From Thermotoga sp. (GTDB taxonomy: Bacteria > Thermotogota > Thermotogae > B3-G13), in assembly GCA_003641555.1 (NCBI GenBank), contig QNAT01000058.1, forward strand, positions 1-7,267: DNA of 7,267 nucleotides, given 5' to 3'. This document shows positions 1 through 6,212 of the stretch, one piece after another. Positions within the stretch are counted from its first letter, which is position 1. Every line of letters begins with the position of its first letter. The translations under genes and the position numbers were made by a program. The notes under the pieces are model-generated. The model worked only from the letters and a program-made list of their open reading frames with translations, was not told where the DNA came from and ran no database searches.

Positions 1-1
1 A

Positions 2-232
2 GTACATCAGGTGAGGAACAGCGTTAAATACGTATCGTACAAAGACTTGAAGGAATTCACGAGAGACTTGAAAGAAGTGTACAAGGCACCGACACAAGAA
101 GCGGGATTCAACAATCTGATGAATATGAAAGAGAAATGGGGAAAGAAGTATCCATTAGCGATAAGGAGTTGGGAGAACAACTGGGACAGGATATCGGGCA
201 CTGTTCAAGAAACTGGGGATAAAGACGCCTAA
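2..232 (+). pseudogene. IS256-family (mutator-type) transposase, internal fragment
   Basis: This is a remnant of a DDE transposase of the IS256/mutator family. The reading frame is open from the left edge (VHQVRNS...), so the gene begins outside the window. VHQ-RNS-KYVSYKD, a conserved lysine-rich stretch and KWG-KYPLA-RSW-NNWD form the characteristic block just before the last catalytic Glu region of this family. Family resemblance stops at about base 196 (after NNWDRIS). The expected continuation, a tyrosine/Pro-rich segment leading to the YTTN-IE motif with the third catalytic acid, is missing. The frame instead runs through about 12 unrelated residues to a stop at 230-232. The fragment therefore lacks a catalytic residue and cannot be active. 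It faces the rbs operon tail to tail. Family assignment is from recognition of the motif block; the exact IS is unknown. No terminal inverted repeat or target duplication is visible. Confidence 0.85.
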
Positions 233-470
233 ACGGATAACGAAGATGTAGTAATTACGTCTTTTTGAAAAAATCACCAGAATTGCGGTGATTGTTGGAG
301 TTTTGAGTTTTTGTCTGGCAAATTGAGTTAAAGGTGTACCATGTCAAGAGGATTATGAAAAACCTTTTGAAGAAAGGAGGAAAAATATCTCCCGAAGAAG
401 AGGATATTACAATTTTTGATTTTTCATTAGAATAACTTTATGGTGTAAAATATAAGCGATGGTTGTTGGA
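233..470. other. Intergenic debris between transposase remnant and rbs operon
   Basis: No convincing gene is present. The stretch contains a 7-bp inverted repeat (AATCACC at 272-278, GGTGATT at 287-293, 8-nt loop) followed on the plus strand by a loosely T-rich segment, which might be an old terminator. It also contains a plus-strand open frame at 307-435, bounded upstream by a stop at 304-306. That frame could be read from GTG at 334 (33 codons) or ATG at 355 (26 codons) to TAA at 433-435. The peptide is Lys/Glu-rich, has no recognised domain and has no good ribosome-binding site, so it looks more like the tail of a lost gene than a functional small protein. Confidence 0.5.
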
Positions 471-506
471 CCTCCCAGAGACTCCAGGATTGCTATCTCT
501 GGGAGG
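471..506 (-). terminator. Strong hairpin at the 3' end of the rbs operon, candidate terminator
   Basis: A perfect 11-bp inverted repeat (CCTCCCAGAGA at 471-481, TCTCTGGGAGG at 496-506) encloses a 14-nt loop and lies 26 nt beyond the rbsB stop codon. Its place fits the end of the operon transcript. On the minus strand the stem is followed by TCCAACAACC rather than a U-run, so it is not a textbook intrinsic terminator in that direction. On the plus strand the following bases are only moderately T-rich. It may instead protect the mRNA 3' end or act in both directions. The structure is certain; its role is inferred. Confidence 0.45.
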
Positions 507-532
507 CTTCTTAAAGCAATTTTAATATGGCT

Positions 533-1483
533 TTACTTTAGGTACTTATCTACGTTATTGGCATCTATTAGTGTTGCGGGAATTTCTATAGCATGCTCCA
601 TACCCCACGGCCATGGTCTCATAACTACCTTCGATTCAAACGGCTCACCTCTTAATATCTTAATCGCGAGTTCTACAGCTCTGTAACCTTCTTCATATGG
701 ATGCTGCTGGATAGTAGCACTCATTTTACCTGCCTTAATAGACTTCAATGCATCTGGAGTGGCATCAAACCCTACAACTATTGTAGTTTTTAATTTTCTG
801 GCCGCTTTCAGTGCTTCGATCGCTCCAAGAGCCATCTCATCATTGGCACCAAATACTGCGTCTACATCAGGGAAAGCCTGGAGAAGATTTTCCATAGTAT
901 TCAATCCTTTAACTCTACTCCAATCCGCAGGTTGAGAAGCTACTATCTTAATATTGGGATACTTAGCTATGACCTCTTTGAAACCACCTACTCTTAAAGC
1001 ACTGTTAGTATCACCTGCTGGTCCTTCAAGTACAATAACTTTCCCCTTTCCGTTCAATTCCTCTGCTATATACTTTCCAGCAAGGCGCCCTCCGAGAACA
1101 TTATCAGTCCTTATGGTAACAGCAACTCTTGGACTACCACAAGAAGTATCCACTCCTATAACTGGTATTCCTGCCCTAACAGCTGCATCAGCAGCGGCTC
1201 CAGATGCTCTACTCCCTGTAACTATTGATGTAATTAAAATAGCATCCACTTTTGCCTGAATGAGATCTTCAACGTTGTTTCTCTGAATAGCAGGATCGTT
1301 CTGACAGTCATATAAGATAACCTTTACACCATATTTTGCGGCTGCATCCTCAACTCCATTCTTAGTCATGACCCAGTATGGATTTGTCAGTCTCCTACAC
1401 GCGTAACCGATCACGATCTGCTCGGCAAACAGACCAGCTCCCACTAAAAGCATCAGCACCATAAGAAAAACTACCTTCTTCAT
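533..1483 (-). CDS. rbsB: Ribose-type sugar ABC transporter, periplasmic substrate-binding protein
   Basis: This is a type I periplasmic binding protein (Peripla_BP_4) of 316 residues that delivers a sugar to the RbsAC importer. Residues 1-20 form a signal peptide (MKK, hydrophobic core, LFA then EQ). There is no lipobox Cys, so it is probably secreted rather than lipid-anchored. The ATG at 1481-1483 is preferred over the longer open frame reaching 1537 because it follows GGGAGGT by 7 nt and gives a clean signal peptide. Matches to E. coli RbsB include DNVLGG (127-132), ASQPADW (182-188), KGLN (192-195), NDEMALGA (214-221) and GFD-TPD (238-244). By alignment from memory, pocket residues N34, D112, R164, N214, F239, D240 and Q260 are kept, but others are changed (Y36, W37, T85, T113, W188). 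The exact sugar is therefore uncertain: ribose, or a related sugar such as allose. It is the last gene of the operon, after a hairpin that may raise its expression. Confidence 0.9.
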   Translation of the reverse strand: MKKVVFLMVLMLLVGAGLFAEQIVIGYACRRLTNPYWVMTKNGVEDAAAKYGVKVILYDCQNDPAIQRNNVEDLIQAKVDAILITSIVTGSRASGAAADAAVRAGIPVIGVDTSCGSPRVAVTIRTDNVLGGRLAGKYIAEELNGKGKVIVLEGPAGDTNSALRVGGFKEVIAKYPNIKIVASQPADWSRVKGLNTMENLLQAFPDVDAVFGANDEMALGAIEALKAARKLKTTIVVGFDATPDALKSIKAGKMSATIQQHPYEEGYRAVELAIKILRGEPFESKVVMRPWPWGMEHAIEIPATLIDANNVDKYLK

Positions 1484-1490
1484 CTTACCA

Positions 1491-1497
1491 ACCTCCC
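1491..1497 (-). promoter_or_regulatory. Ribosome-binding site fixing the rbsB start
   Basis: GGGAGGT on the minus strand lies 7 nt before the ATG at 1481-1483. It decides against the in-frame upstream start at 1537, which would overlap the permease stop and add 18 polar residues ahead of the signal peptide. Confidence 0.85.
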
Positions 1498-1508
1498 GTT
1501 GATTTATT

Positions 1509-1530
1509 TTGCTTCTCTGAAGAGAAGCAA
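1509..1530 (-). promoter_or_regulatory. Intercistronic hairpin between rbsC and rbsB
   Basis: A perfect 9-bp inverted repeat (TTGCTTCTC, 4-nt loop, GAGAAGCAA) sits in the only sizeable gap inside the operon, just past the permease stop and 11 nt before the rbsB ribosome-binding site. No U-run follows on the minus strand (AATAAATCAACG), so full termination is unlikely. In transporter operons such hairpins often mark an RNA processing or stabilising point that lets the binding protein be made in excess of the membrane parts. That role is inferred here. Confidence 0.55.
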
Positions 1531-1533
1531 GTA

Positions 1534-2487
1534 TCAAAGTCTTTTACTCACTCTTAATCTATCGATCAAAATTGCTATGAATATTACGATCCCTCTAACG
1601 ACCTCTTGCCAAAAAGATTGAATACGCAACAAATTAAGACCATTACTTATGGTTCCCAGAAGGAGTACACCTATCAGCATACCCCATAAGGAACCTTTAC
1701 CACCAGACAAACTAATACCCCCCATAACCACAGCAGCTATTGCATCAAAAGGTGCATTCATACCCACTGTGGGTACAGCAGAAATCAACCTTGAAACCAG
1801 TATCAAGCCTGCAAAGGCAGCAAGACCACCATTTATAGTGTATACTAATGTCTTGGTCATCTTAACATTTATACCCGATAATCTTGCAGCGGTTTCATTG
1901 TCCCCTATTGCATATATATGCCTACCAAAAGGGGTATACTTGAGTATTATTAAAGCTAATATAAAAATAGATATGGAAAGGAGTATAGGTAGTGGCATGA
2001 ATCCCACATATCCAGAACCAAGAAAGGCATAGTTTCCCGGGATATCACTCACAGGATACCCCTTTGTGTAGACATATGCCAATCCCCTGATACTGAGCAT
2101 GGTTGAAAGGGTAACGACAAAAGGTTCTAACCCTAACACTCCTACTGCTAATCCGTTCATAGTTCCTATACCAAGTCCTATAAATATACCTAATATCGAA
2201 GCAGTGAGTATTCCCAGCGAGTTCATGAGACTTGCTGCAACGACCGCAGAAAATGCCATGATCGCCCCTATAGAAACATCTATACCACCTGTAAGGATAA
2301 CGATTGCTGTCCCGATACTGAGTATCAAATTCACAGATACCTGTCTTAAAATATTTAAAATATTGTGTGTGGTGAAAAAGACATTTGAGGTGATAGATAA
2401 AAATACCACTAAGGCAATAAGCGCTAACAATACTCCAGATTTTCTCACGAGATTTGCTATATCCTTCAGATCGAACTTATACCACAT
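1534..2487 (-). CDS. rbsC: Ribose-type sugar ABC transporter, permease
   Basis: This is an integral inner-membrane permease of the BPD_transp_2 family, 317 residues, the usual length for RbsC. It probably forms a homodimeric channel driven by RbsA and fed by RbsB. Many hydrophobic segments span residues about 18-310. Family motifs are GGIDVSIGA (67-75), the cytoplasmic coupling loop YAIGDNETAARLSGI (192-206), which contacts the ATPase, and GGISLSGGKGS (256-266). The ATG at 2485-2487 follows GGGAGGT by 6 nt. Its first 11 bases overlap the end of the ATPase gene, so translation is probably coupled. Nothing is missing or disrupted. Sugar specificity cannot be read from the permease alone; the assignment comes from the neighbouring rbsD and rbsK. 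Confidence 0.93.
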   Translation of the reverse strand: MWYKFDLKDIANLVRKSGVLLALIALVVFLSITSNVFFTTHNILNILRQVSVNLILSIGTAIVILTGGIDVSIGAIMAFSAVVAASLMNSLGILTASILGIFIGLGIGTMNGLAVGVLGLEPFVVTLSTMLSIRGLAYVYTKGYPVSDIPGNYAFLGSGYVGFMPLPILLSISIFILALIILKYTPFGRHIYAIGDNETAARLSGINVKMTKTLVYTINGGLAAFAGLILVSRLISAVPTVGMNAPFDAIAAVVMGGISLSGGKGSLWGMLIGVLLLGTISNGLNLLRIQSFWQEVVRGIVIFIAILIDRLRVSKRL

Positions 2488-3985
2488 TTTTGTACCTCCC
2501 CAACTCTGCTCGAGAAACCAAATCTTTGATTACTTCCCCTCCTTCGAGTATGGAGGTTATTCTACCATCAAACATCACGATTACACGATCACATACGGAG
2601 ATGATCTCATCTACATCAGATGAGATAGCTATAACGGATATCCCTTGCTCTTGAAGTGACAGCATTATCTCTCTAACCTGTGCCTTTGCTTTAACGTCTA
2701 TCCCCTGGGTTGGTTCTTCCAGTATTATGATCCTGGGAGTACGCGATATCCATCTCGCTATAGATACTTTTTGTTGGTTCCCACCAGAAAGATACATAAC
2801 ATCCTCACGAATGGAAGACATCTTAATCTCCAAGCGCTGAGAGACCTCATGAGCTTTTTCCTTCTCTTTACCAACCTTGATCAACCCAAACCTTTTGAAT
2901 CGCTTCAGATTAGCAATAGTTATGTTTTCCAAAACACTTCTATGCAAAAACATAGCCTGGTGCAATCTATCGGCAGGGACAAAACCTATGCCTAATCGCA
3001 TGGCGTTGTTAGGTGAGCTTAATACCACAGGTTCCCCCATTATCTTGATTTGTCCTGTATCTGGTGTGTTAATACCGAAAAGCAAATGTGCTACCACAGA
3101 TTTTCCGGAACCTATCAACCCTGCTATACCCAATATTTCCCCTTCTCTTAAACAGAATGAAAGATCTCTTACCCCGTCGAAAGATACATTTCTCATCTCT
3201 AAAACACATTTCTTATTGGGCTTCTGGACAAGTGATTTTCGTGACAGAGTCTTTACGGTTTCCCCTACTATCATTGTGACAAGTTTTTCCTTCGTGATAT
3301 CACTAACCGATCCTGTACCTACAACCCTACCATTTCGAAGAACCATATATATATCAGCGATCTCGAATACCTCATCCAGTCGATGAGATATGTAAATGAT
3401 TGCCTTTTCTTTATCAACCAATTTTCGAAGAACTTTGAAAAGTCTCTCTTTTTCGGGTTCCGTTAGCGTAGCAGTAGGTTCATCCAATATGAGTACCGAT
3501 GATTCAAAAGACAAGGCCTTTGCTATTTCCACAAACTGCTGTTCAGCTACAGTCAAACCCATAACTTTCTTCGTAACATCAATATCTACCCCCAATTCGT
3601 CTTTTAGGAGTCGATTAGCGGAGATATTAATACTTTTCCAATCTATGAGCCCTTTATGCATGAACTTTTGTTCCTGACCCATATAAATGTTTTCAGCTAC
3701 TGTCATATCCTGACAGAGGTTAAGAATCTGAGGGACTAAACTGATGCCCAACATTCTGGCTTGTGCTGGAGTATTTACTCTCACCTTTTTTCCCTTTAGA
3801 TAGATATCTCCTTTATCTGGTCGAATAATGCCTGAGATGATGTTGACGAATGTAGTTTTACCTGCCCCGTTTTCTCCAACGAGAGCATGGATAGTTCCCT
3901 TCTTGAGAACAAAGTTTACTGAATCCAGAGCCTGTACACCAGGAAACCTTTTGCTCACGTTTCTAACTTCAAAGATCATGTCCAC
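2477..3985 (-). CDS. rbsA: Ribose-type sugar ABC transporter, tandem ATP-binding protein
   Basis: This cytoplasmic ATPase of 502 residues has two fused nucleotide-binding domains, as in RbsA/MglA/XylG. Domain 1 (about 4-240) has Walker A GENGAGKT (37-44), Q-loop Q86, a signature-like LTVAEQQ (144-150), Walker B LILDEP (165-170) and H-loop H201. Domain 2 (about 260-495) has Walker A GLIGSGKS (289-296), a canonical signature LSGGNQQ (399-405), a Walker B ILEEP (421-425) and SSD where the H-loop His would be. In E. coli RbsA the second site reads roughly GAGRT and LDEP, so the Lys at 295 and the Glu at 423 are unusual. The start chosen is GTG at 3983-3985, 9 nt after AAGGAGG; ATG at 3977-3979 would be 15 nt away. 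It overlaps the kinase gene by 17 bp and the permease gene by 11 bp, indicating coupled translation. Confidence 0.93.
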   Translation of the reverse strand: MDMIFEVRNVSKRFPGVQALDSVNFVLKKGTIHALVGENGAGKTTFVNIISGIIRPDKGDIYLKGKKVRVNTPAQARMLGISLVPQILNLCQDMTVAENIYMGQEQKFMHKGLIDWKSINISANRLLKDELGVDIDVTKKVMGLTVAEQQFVEIAKALSFESSVLILDEPTATLTEPEKERLFKVLRKLVDKEKAIIYISHRLDEVFEIADIYMVLRNGRVVGTGSVSDITKEKLVTMIVGETVKTLSRKSLVQKPNKKCVLEMRNVSFDGVRDLSFCLREGEILGIAGLIGSGKSVVAHLLFGINTPDTGQIKIMGEPVVLSSPNNAMRLGIGFVPADRLHQAMFLHRSVLENITIANLKRFKRFGLIKVGKEKEKAHEVSQRLEIKMSSIREDVMYLSGGNQQKVSIARWISRTPRIIILEEPTQGIDVKAKAQVREIMLSLQEQGISVIAISSDVDEIISVCDRVIVMFDGRITSILEGGEVIKDLVSRAELGRYKNVV

Positions 3986-4910
3986 TTGCCTTTGCCTCCT
4001 TAAGCAACTCTTCTACATTCTTTCGATAAGGCATACTGTTCTGTGCACCAGGCCGAGTTACACAAAGCGCCCCTGCAGCATTTGCAAATCTCAAAGTATC
4101 TACGACATCCATTTCAACTGCCAATGCCGCGGCGAGTGCACCATTAAAGGCATCACCAGCAGCCGTTGTATCAACCACGTTATCTACCTTGAAAGATGGT
4201 ATTCTCATCCTGTATTCCTCAGAAACAAATGCACAACCTGTTTCCCCAAGGGTTATAACGGCATGCTTGACCCCCATTTTGTGGAATTCCTCAGTAATAT
4301 CTAATGCTTCATCGATGCCATCAAATTTTTTCCCAACAAGCTCTTTTGCTTCGGTTTCATTGGGTGTTATGAAATCCAATAGAGGATAGATATCGGATGG
4401 TATTGGATGAGCAGGAGCAGGGTTTAGAATAGTCATCAAGTTCAATTCTTTTGCCTTTTTAAGAGAATAGAATACGATTTCTGGTTTTGGTTCCATGCTG
4501 CTGAGAAAGATATCTCCCGGAGAAGCCGAATTTAACACTATATCTAATTCCTGAGGTGTGAGGGTTTGGGTTGCCCCAGGGTAAAAGCCTATCATATTCT
4601 CACCGCTTTCCGATACGAATATCAATGCAGTACCCGTCCTCTCTCGATCACTTATGTAAACGTAATCAATATGAACACCAGCTTCTTTTATGTTTGCTAA
4701 TGCCGATGAAGCGAAACTGTCTTTACCTACCTTTCCGATCATGAAAACATTAGCACCTTGTCTTGCTGCAGATACTGCCTGATTTGCTCCCTTTCCACCA
4801 GGATTTATGTATAAAGTTTTGCCCTTGACCGTTTGTCCTCCTGTTGGCAAAATCGATACTCCCAGCACGATGTCTGCATTTATTCCTCCAAGGACAAAGA
4901 TCTTCCTCAT
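3969..4910 (-). CDS. rbsK: Ribokinase (PfkB family)
   Basis: This cytoplasmic sugar kinase (313 residues) phosphorylates ribose with ATP to ribose 5-phosphate, which enters the pentose phosphate pathway. PfkB features are complete. NAD (11-13) supplies N11 and D13 to the sugar site. PGGKGANQA (37-45) is the first signature, with K40 and N43. E140 aligns with the sugar-contacting Glu of E. coli RbsK. NPAP is at 163-166, and the NETE motif (184-187) helps bind Mg and phosphate. VDTTAAGDAFNGA (246-258) is the second signature, with catalytic base D253. The C-terminal VTRPGAQ-SMP is typical of ribokinase rather than fructokinase. The ATG at 4908-4910 lies 2 nt after the rbsD stop. Its upstream GGAG is 13 nt away, which is weak, so translation is probably coupled to rbsD. 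If the imported sugar is not ribose, this kinase would have to accept a close analogue. Confidence 0.95.
   Translation of the reverse strand: MRKIFVLGGINADIVLGVSILPTGGQTVKGKTLYINPGGKGANQAVSAARQGANVFMIGKVGKDSFASSALANIKEAGVHIDYVYISDRERTGTALIFVSESGENMIGFYPGATQTLTPQELDIVLNSASPGDIFLSSMEPKPEIVFYSLKKAKELNLMTILNPAPAHPIPSDIYPLLDFITPNETEAKELVGKKFDGIDEALDITEEFHKMGVKHAVITLGETGCAFVSEEYRMRIPSFKVDNVVDTTAAGDAFNGALAAALAVEMDVVDTLRFANAAGALCVTRPGAQNSMPYRKNVEELLKEAKASGHDL
3995..4001 (-). promoter_or_regulatory. Ribosome-binding site for rbsA, inside rbsK
   Basis: AAGGAGG on the minus strand lies within the end of the kinase gene, 9 nt before GTG (3983-3985) and 15 nt before ATG (3977-3979). The spacing favours the GTG start for rbsA. 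Confidence 0.7.
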
Positions 4911-4912
4911 TT

Positions 4913-5356
4913 TCAGAACGTTACTCCAGATACAAGTATTATGTTTGCATAAGGTGTGAGCTCTCCAGTTCGAACCATTCCTTTTACTTCTTTCCCCTCT
5001 TCTGCTCCTCTGAGTAGCATATGCTTGAACTCCATATGGGGAATAACCTTGATTCTGATTTCATTTCCTTTATTTCTCACTTCTGATATAATTTTCATAA
5101 ATTCTTTGTGAATCTGAGGGCTGATCTTTTCTGTTTCCTCCGCAATGATGATTTCTTCTATTTCCAATTCTTCAAGAATAACCTTTAAAACATCTACAAC
5201 CCCAGGTAAATTAGCTCCGACTGATACATCCACTACAGTTACGCTTGGATTCATTGGAAGTGGAAATCCTCTATCAGTAACTACTAACATATCACCATGC
5301 CCCATTCTCGCAACTAATTCTGATATTTTAGGATTTAAAATGCCTTTCTTTTTCAC
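4913..5356 (-). CDS. rbsD: D-ribose pyranase
   Basis: This small cytoplasmic isomerase (147 residues; E. coli RbsD is 139) interconverts the pyranose and furanose forms of ribose. It supplies the furanose used by ribokinase, its immediate downstream neighbour. The RbsD/FucU fold is evident throughout. The start MKKKGILNP matches the family, followed by the GHGD motif with catalytic H20, D28 in VVTDRGFPLP, IIAEE (70-74), H107, and the C-terminal signature RTGE-TPYANIIL-SGVTF (129-147) with Y136 and N138 at the sugar site. The decamer active site of known RbsD is built from these residues. The end matches RbsD better than the related fucose mutarotase FucU. The start is GTG at 5354-5356, 8 nt after AAGGAGG. 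It lies 21 nt after the btpA-like gene and 2 nt before rbsK. Confidence 0.95.
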   Translation of the reverse strand: MKKKGILNPKISELVARMGHGDMLVVTDRGFPLPMNPSVTVVDVSVGANLPGVVDVLKVILEELEIEEIIIAEETEKISPQIHKEFMKIISEVRNKGNEIRIKVIPHMEFKHMLLRGAEEGKEVKGMVRTGELTPYANIILVSGVTF

Positions 5357-5377
5357 GATCTTCGCCTCCTTGAAAAG

Positions 5378-6184
5378 TTAAGAATGTCTTTGTTCTTTTA
5401 CTATTTTCATAAAAGCCTTTACTCTTTCGCGATCCACTTCGTTGAACCACCTACCTTCTTTTTTGAAATAACTTCCAACGATACATCCATCTACATATGG
5501 TATGAAGTTGATTATATTTTCTGAGGTCAAACCACTCCCCACAAATACAGGGATGTTAACGCTTTCCTTCACCCTCTTTACTTCTTTTAGCATAGGAACG
5601 CTTCCAGTAGCAGAACCTGTAACTATTATCGCATCTGCAAGGTAATCTTCGGCATCCTTTGCATGTTCTTCCAAACTCCTATCATTTACTATGAAATGAC
5701 TGCCGTGTTTCACATGTACATCCGCGAGGACCTTGATATGCTCTGCCTTTAACATTCTTCGATGAGTAAGAACTTTATTTGCAATGCCTTCAATTAAGCC
5801 TACATTTGAAATATAAGCGTTTACCCAACAAAAGACTCGTATCCATTTTGCTCCAGTTGCAACAGCTATAGATAAAGACTGGACTCCTCCATTCAAGTGA
5901 CAATTTACACCAACAGGTATCTTTACCGCGTTGATCACTTCCTCGGTTACAACTGAAAGTGCAGCAACACTTTCAGAACCAATCTCTTCTCCCTTTTTGT
6001 ACGGTCGATCCCACATATTTTCAACCTGTAAGCCATCTACTCCTCCATCTTCCAATATCTTTGCCTCTTCGATAGCTTTATCAATAACCTTACTCATACT
6101 TCCTCGTTCATACTTCTCAGAGCCAGGTAATGCTCTCGCATGTACCATCCCAATAACAAACGGCTTTGCATCAAATAAACCCAT
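5378..6184 (-). CDS. BtpA/SgcQ-family predicted TIM-barrel protein
   Basis: This 268-residue protein belongs to the BtpA family (COG0434, SgcQ), whose enzymatic activity I do not know to be established. Cyanobacterial BtpA is linked to photosystem I assembly, while E. coli SgcQ lies in a sugar operon, the better parallel here. Family features are IGMVHARALPGS (11-22), GVDGLQVEN with DRPY (48-62), PVGVN (90-94), IRVF (115-118), D155 and H157 in LADVHVKHG, VTGSATG (188-194), VGSGLT (215-220) and DGCIVGSYFK (232-241). The last two blocks resemble the strand-7 and strand-8 phosphate-binding loops of TIM-barrel enzymes that act on phosphosugars. No signal peptide or membrane segment is seen, so it is probably cytoplasmic. 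The ATG follows GAGGTG by 7 nt. It lies between the regulator and rbsD in one operon, suggesting a role in metabolising the imported sugar, perhaps as an isomerase, epimerase or lyase. That role is inference. Confidence 0.85.
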   Translation of the reverse strand: MGLFDAKPFVIGMVHARALPGSEKYERGSMSKVIDKAIEEAKILEDGGVDGLQVENMWDRPYKKGEEIGSESVAALSVVTEEVINAVKIPVGVNCHLNGGVQSLSIAVATGAKWIRVFCWVNAYISNVGLIEGIANKVLTHRRMLKAEHIKVLADVHVKHGSHFIVNDRSLEEHAKDAEDYLADAIIVTGSATGSVPMLKEVKRVKESVNIPVFVGSGLTSENIINFIPYVDGCIVGSYFKKEGRWFNEVDRERVKAFMKIVKEQRHS

Positions 6185-6212
6185 AAGATAACACCTCTCT
6201 TTATCATTCGAT

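Noticed and set aside
272..293. Inverted repeat as a terminator for the transposase remnant
   Set aside because: The 7-bp stem is followed by GTTGGAG before any T-rich run, so it is weak evidence; it is described only in the region note.
459..686. Plus-strand open frame opposite the end of rbsB
   Set aside because: It lies antisense to a well-supported gene, spans the hairpin and resembles no family; it is a shadow frame. The other plus-strand frames opposite the operon genes were rejected for the same reason.
1484..1537. Longer rbsB form starting at 1537
   Set aside because: It would put 18 polar residues before the signal peptide, overlap the permease stop and read through the hairpin; the ATG at 1483 has a much better ribosome-binding site.
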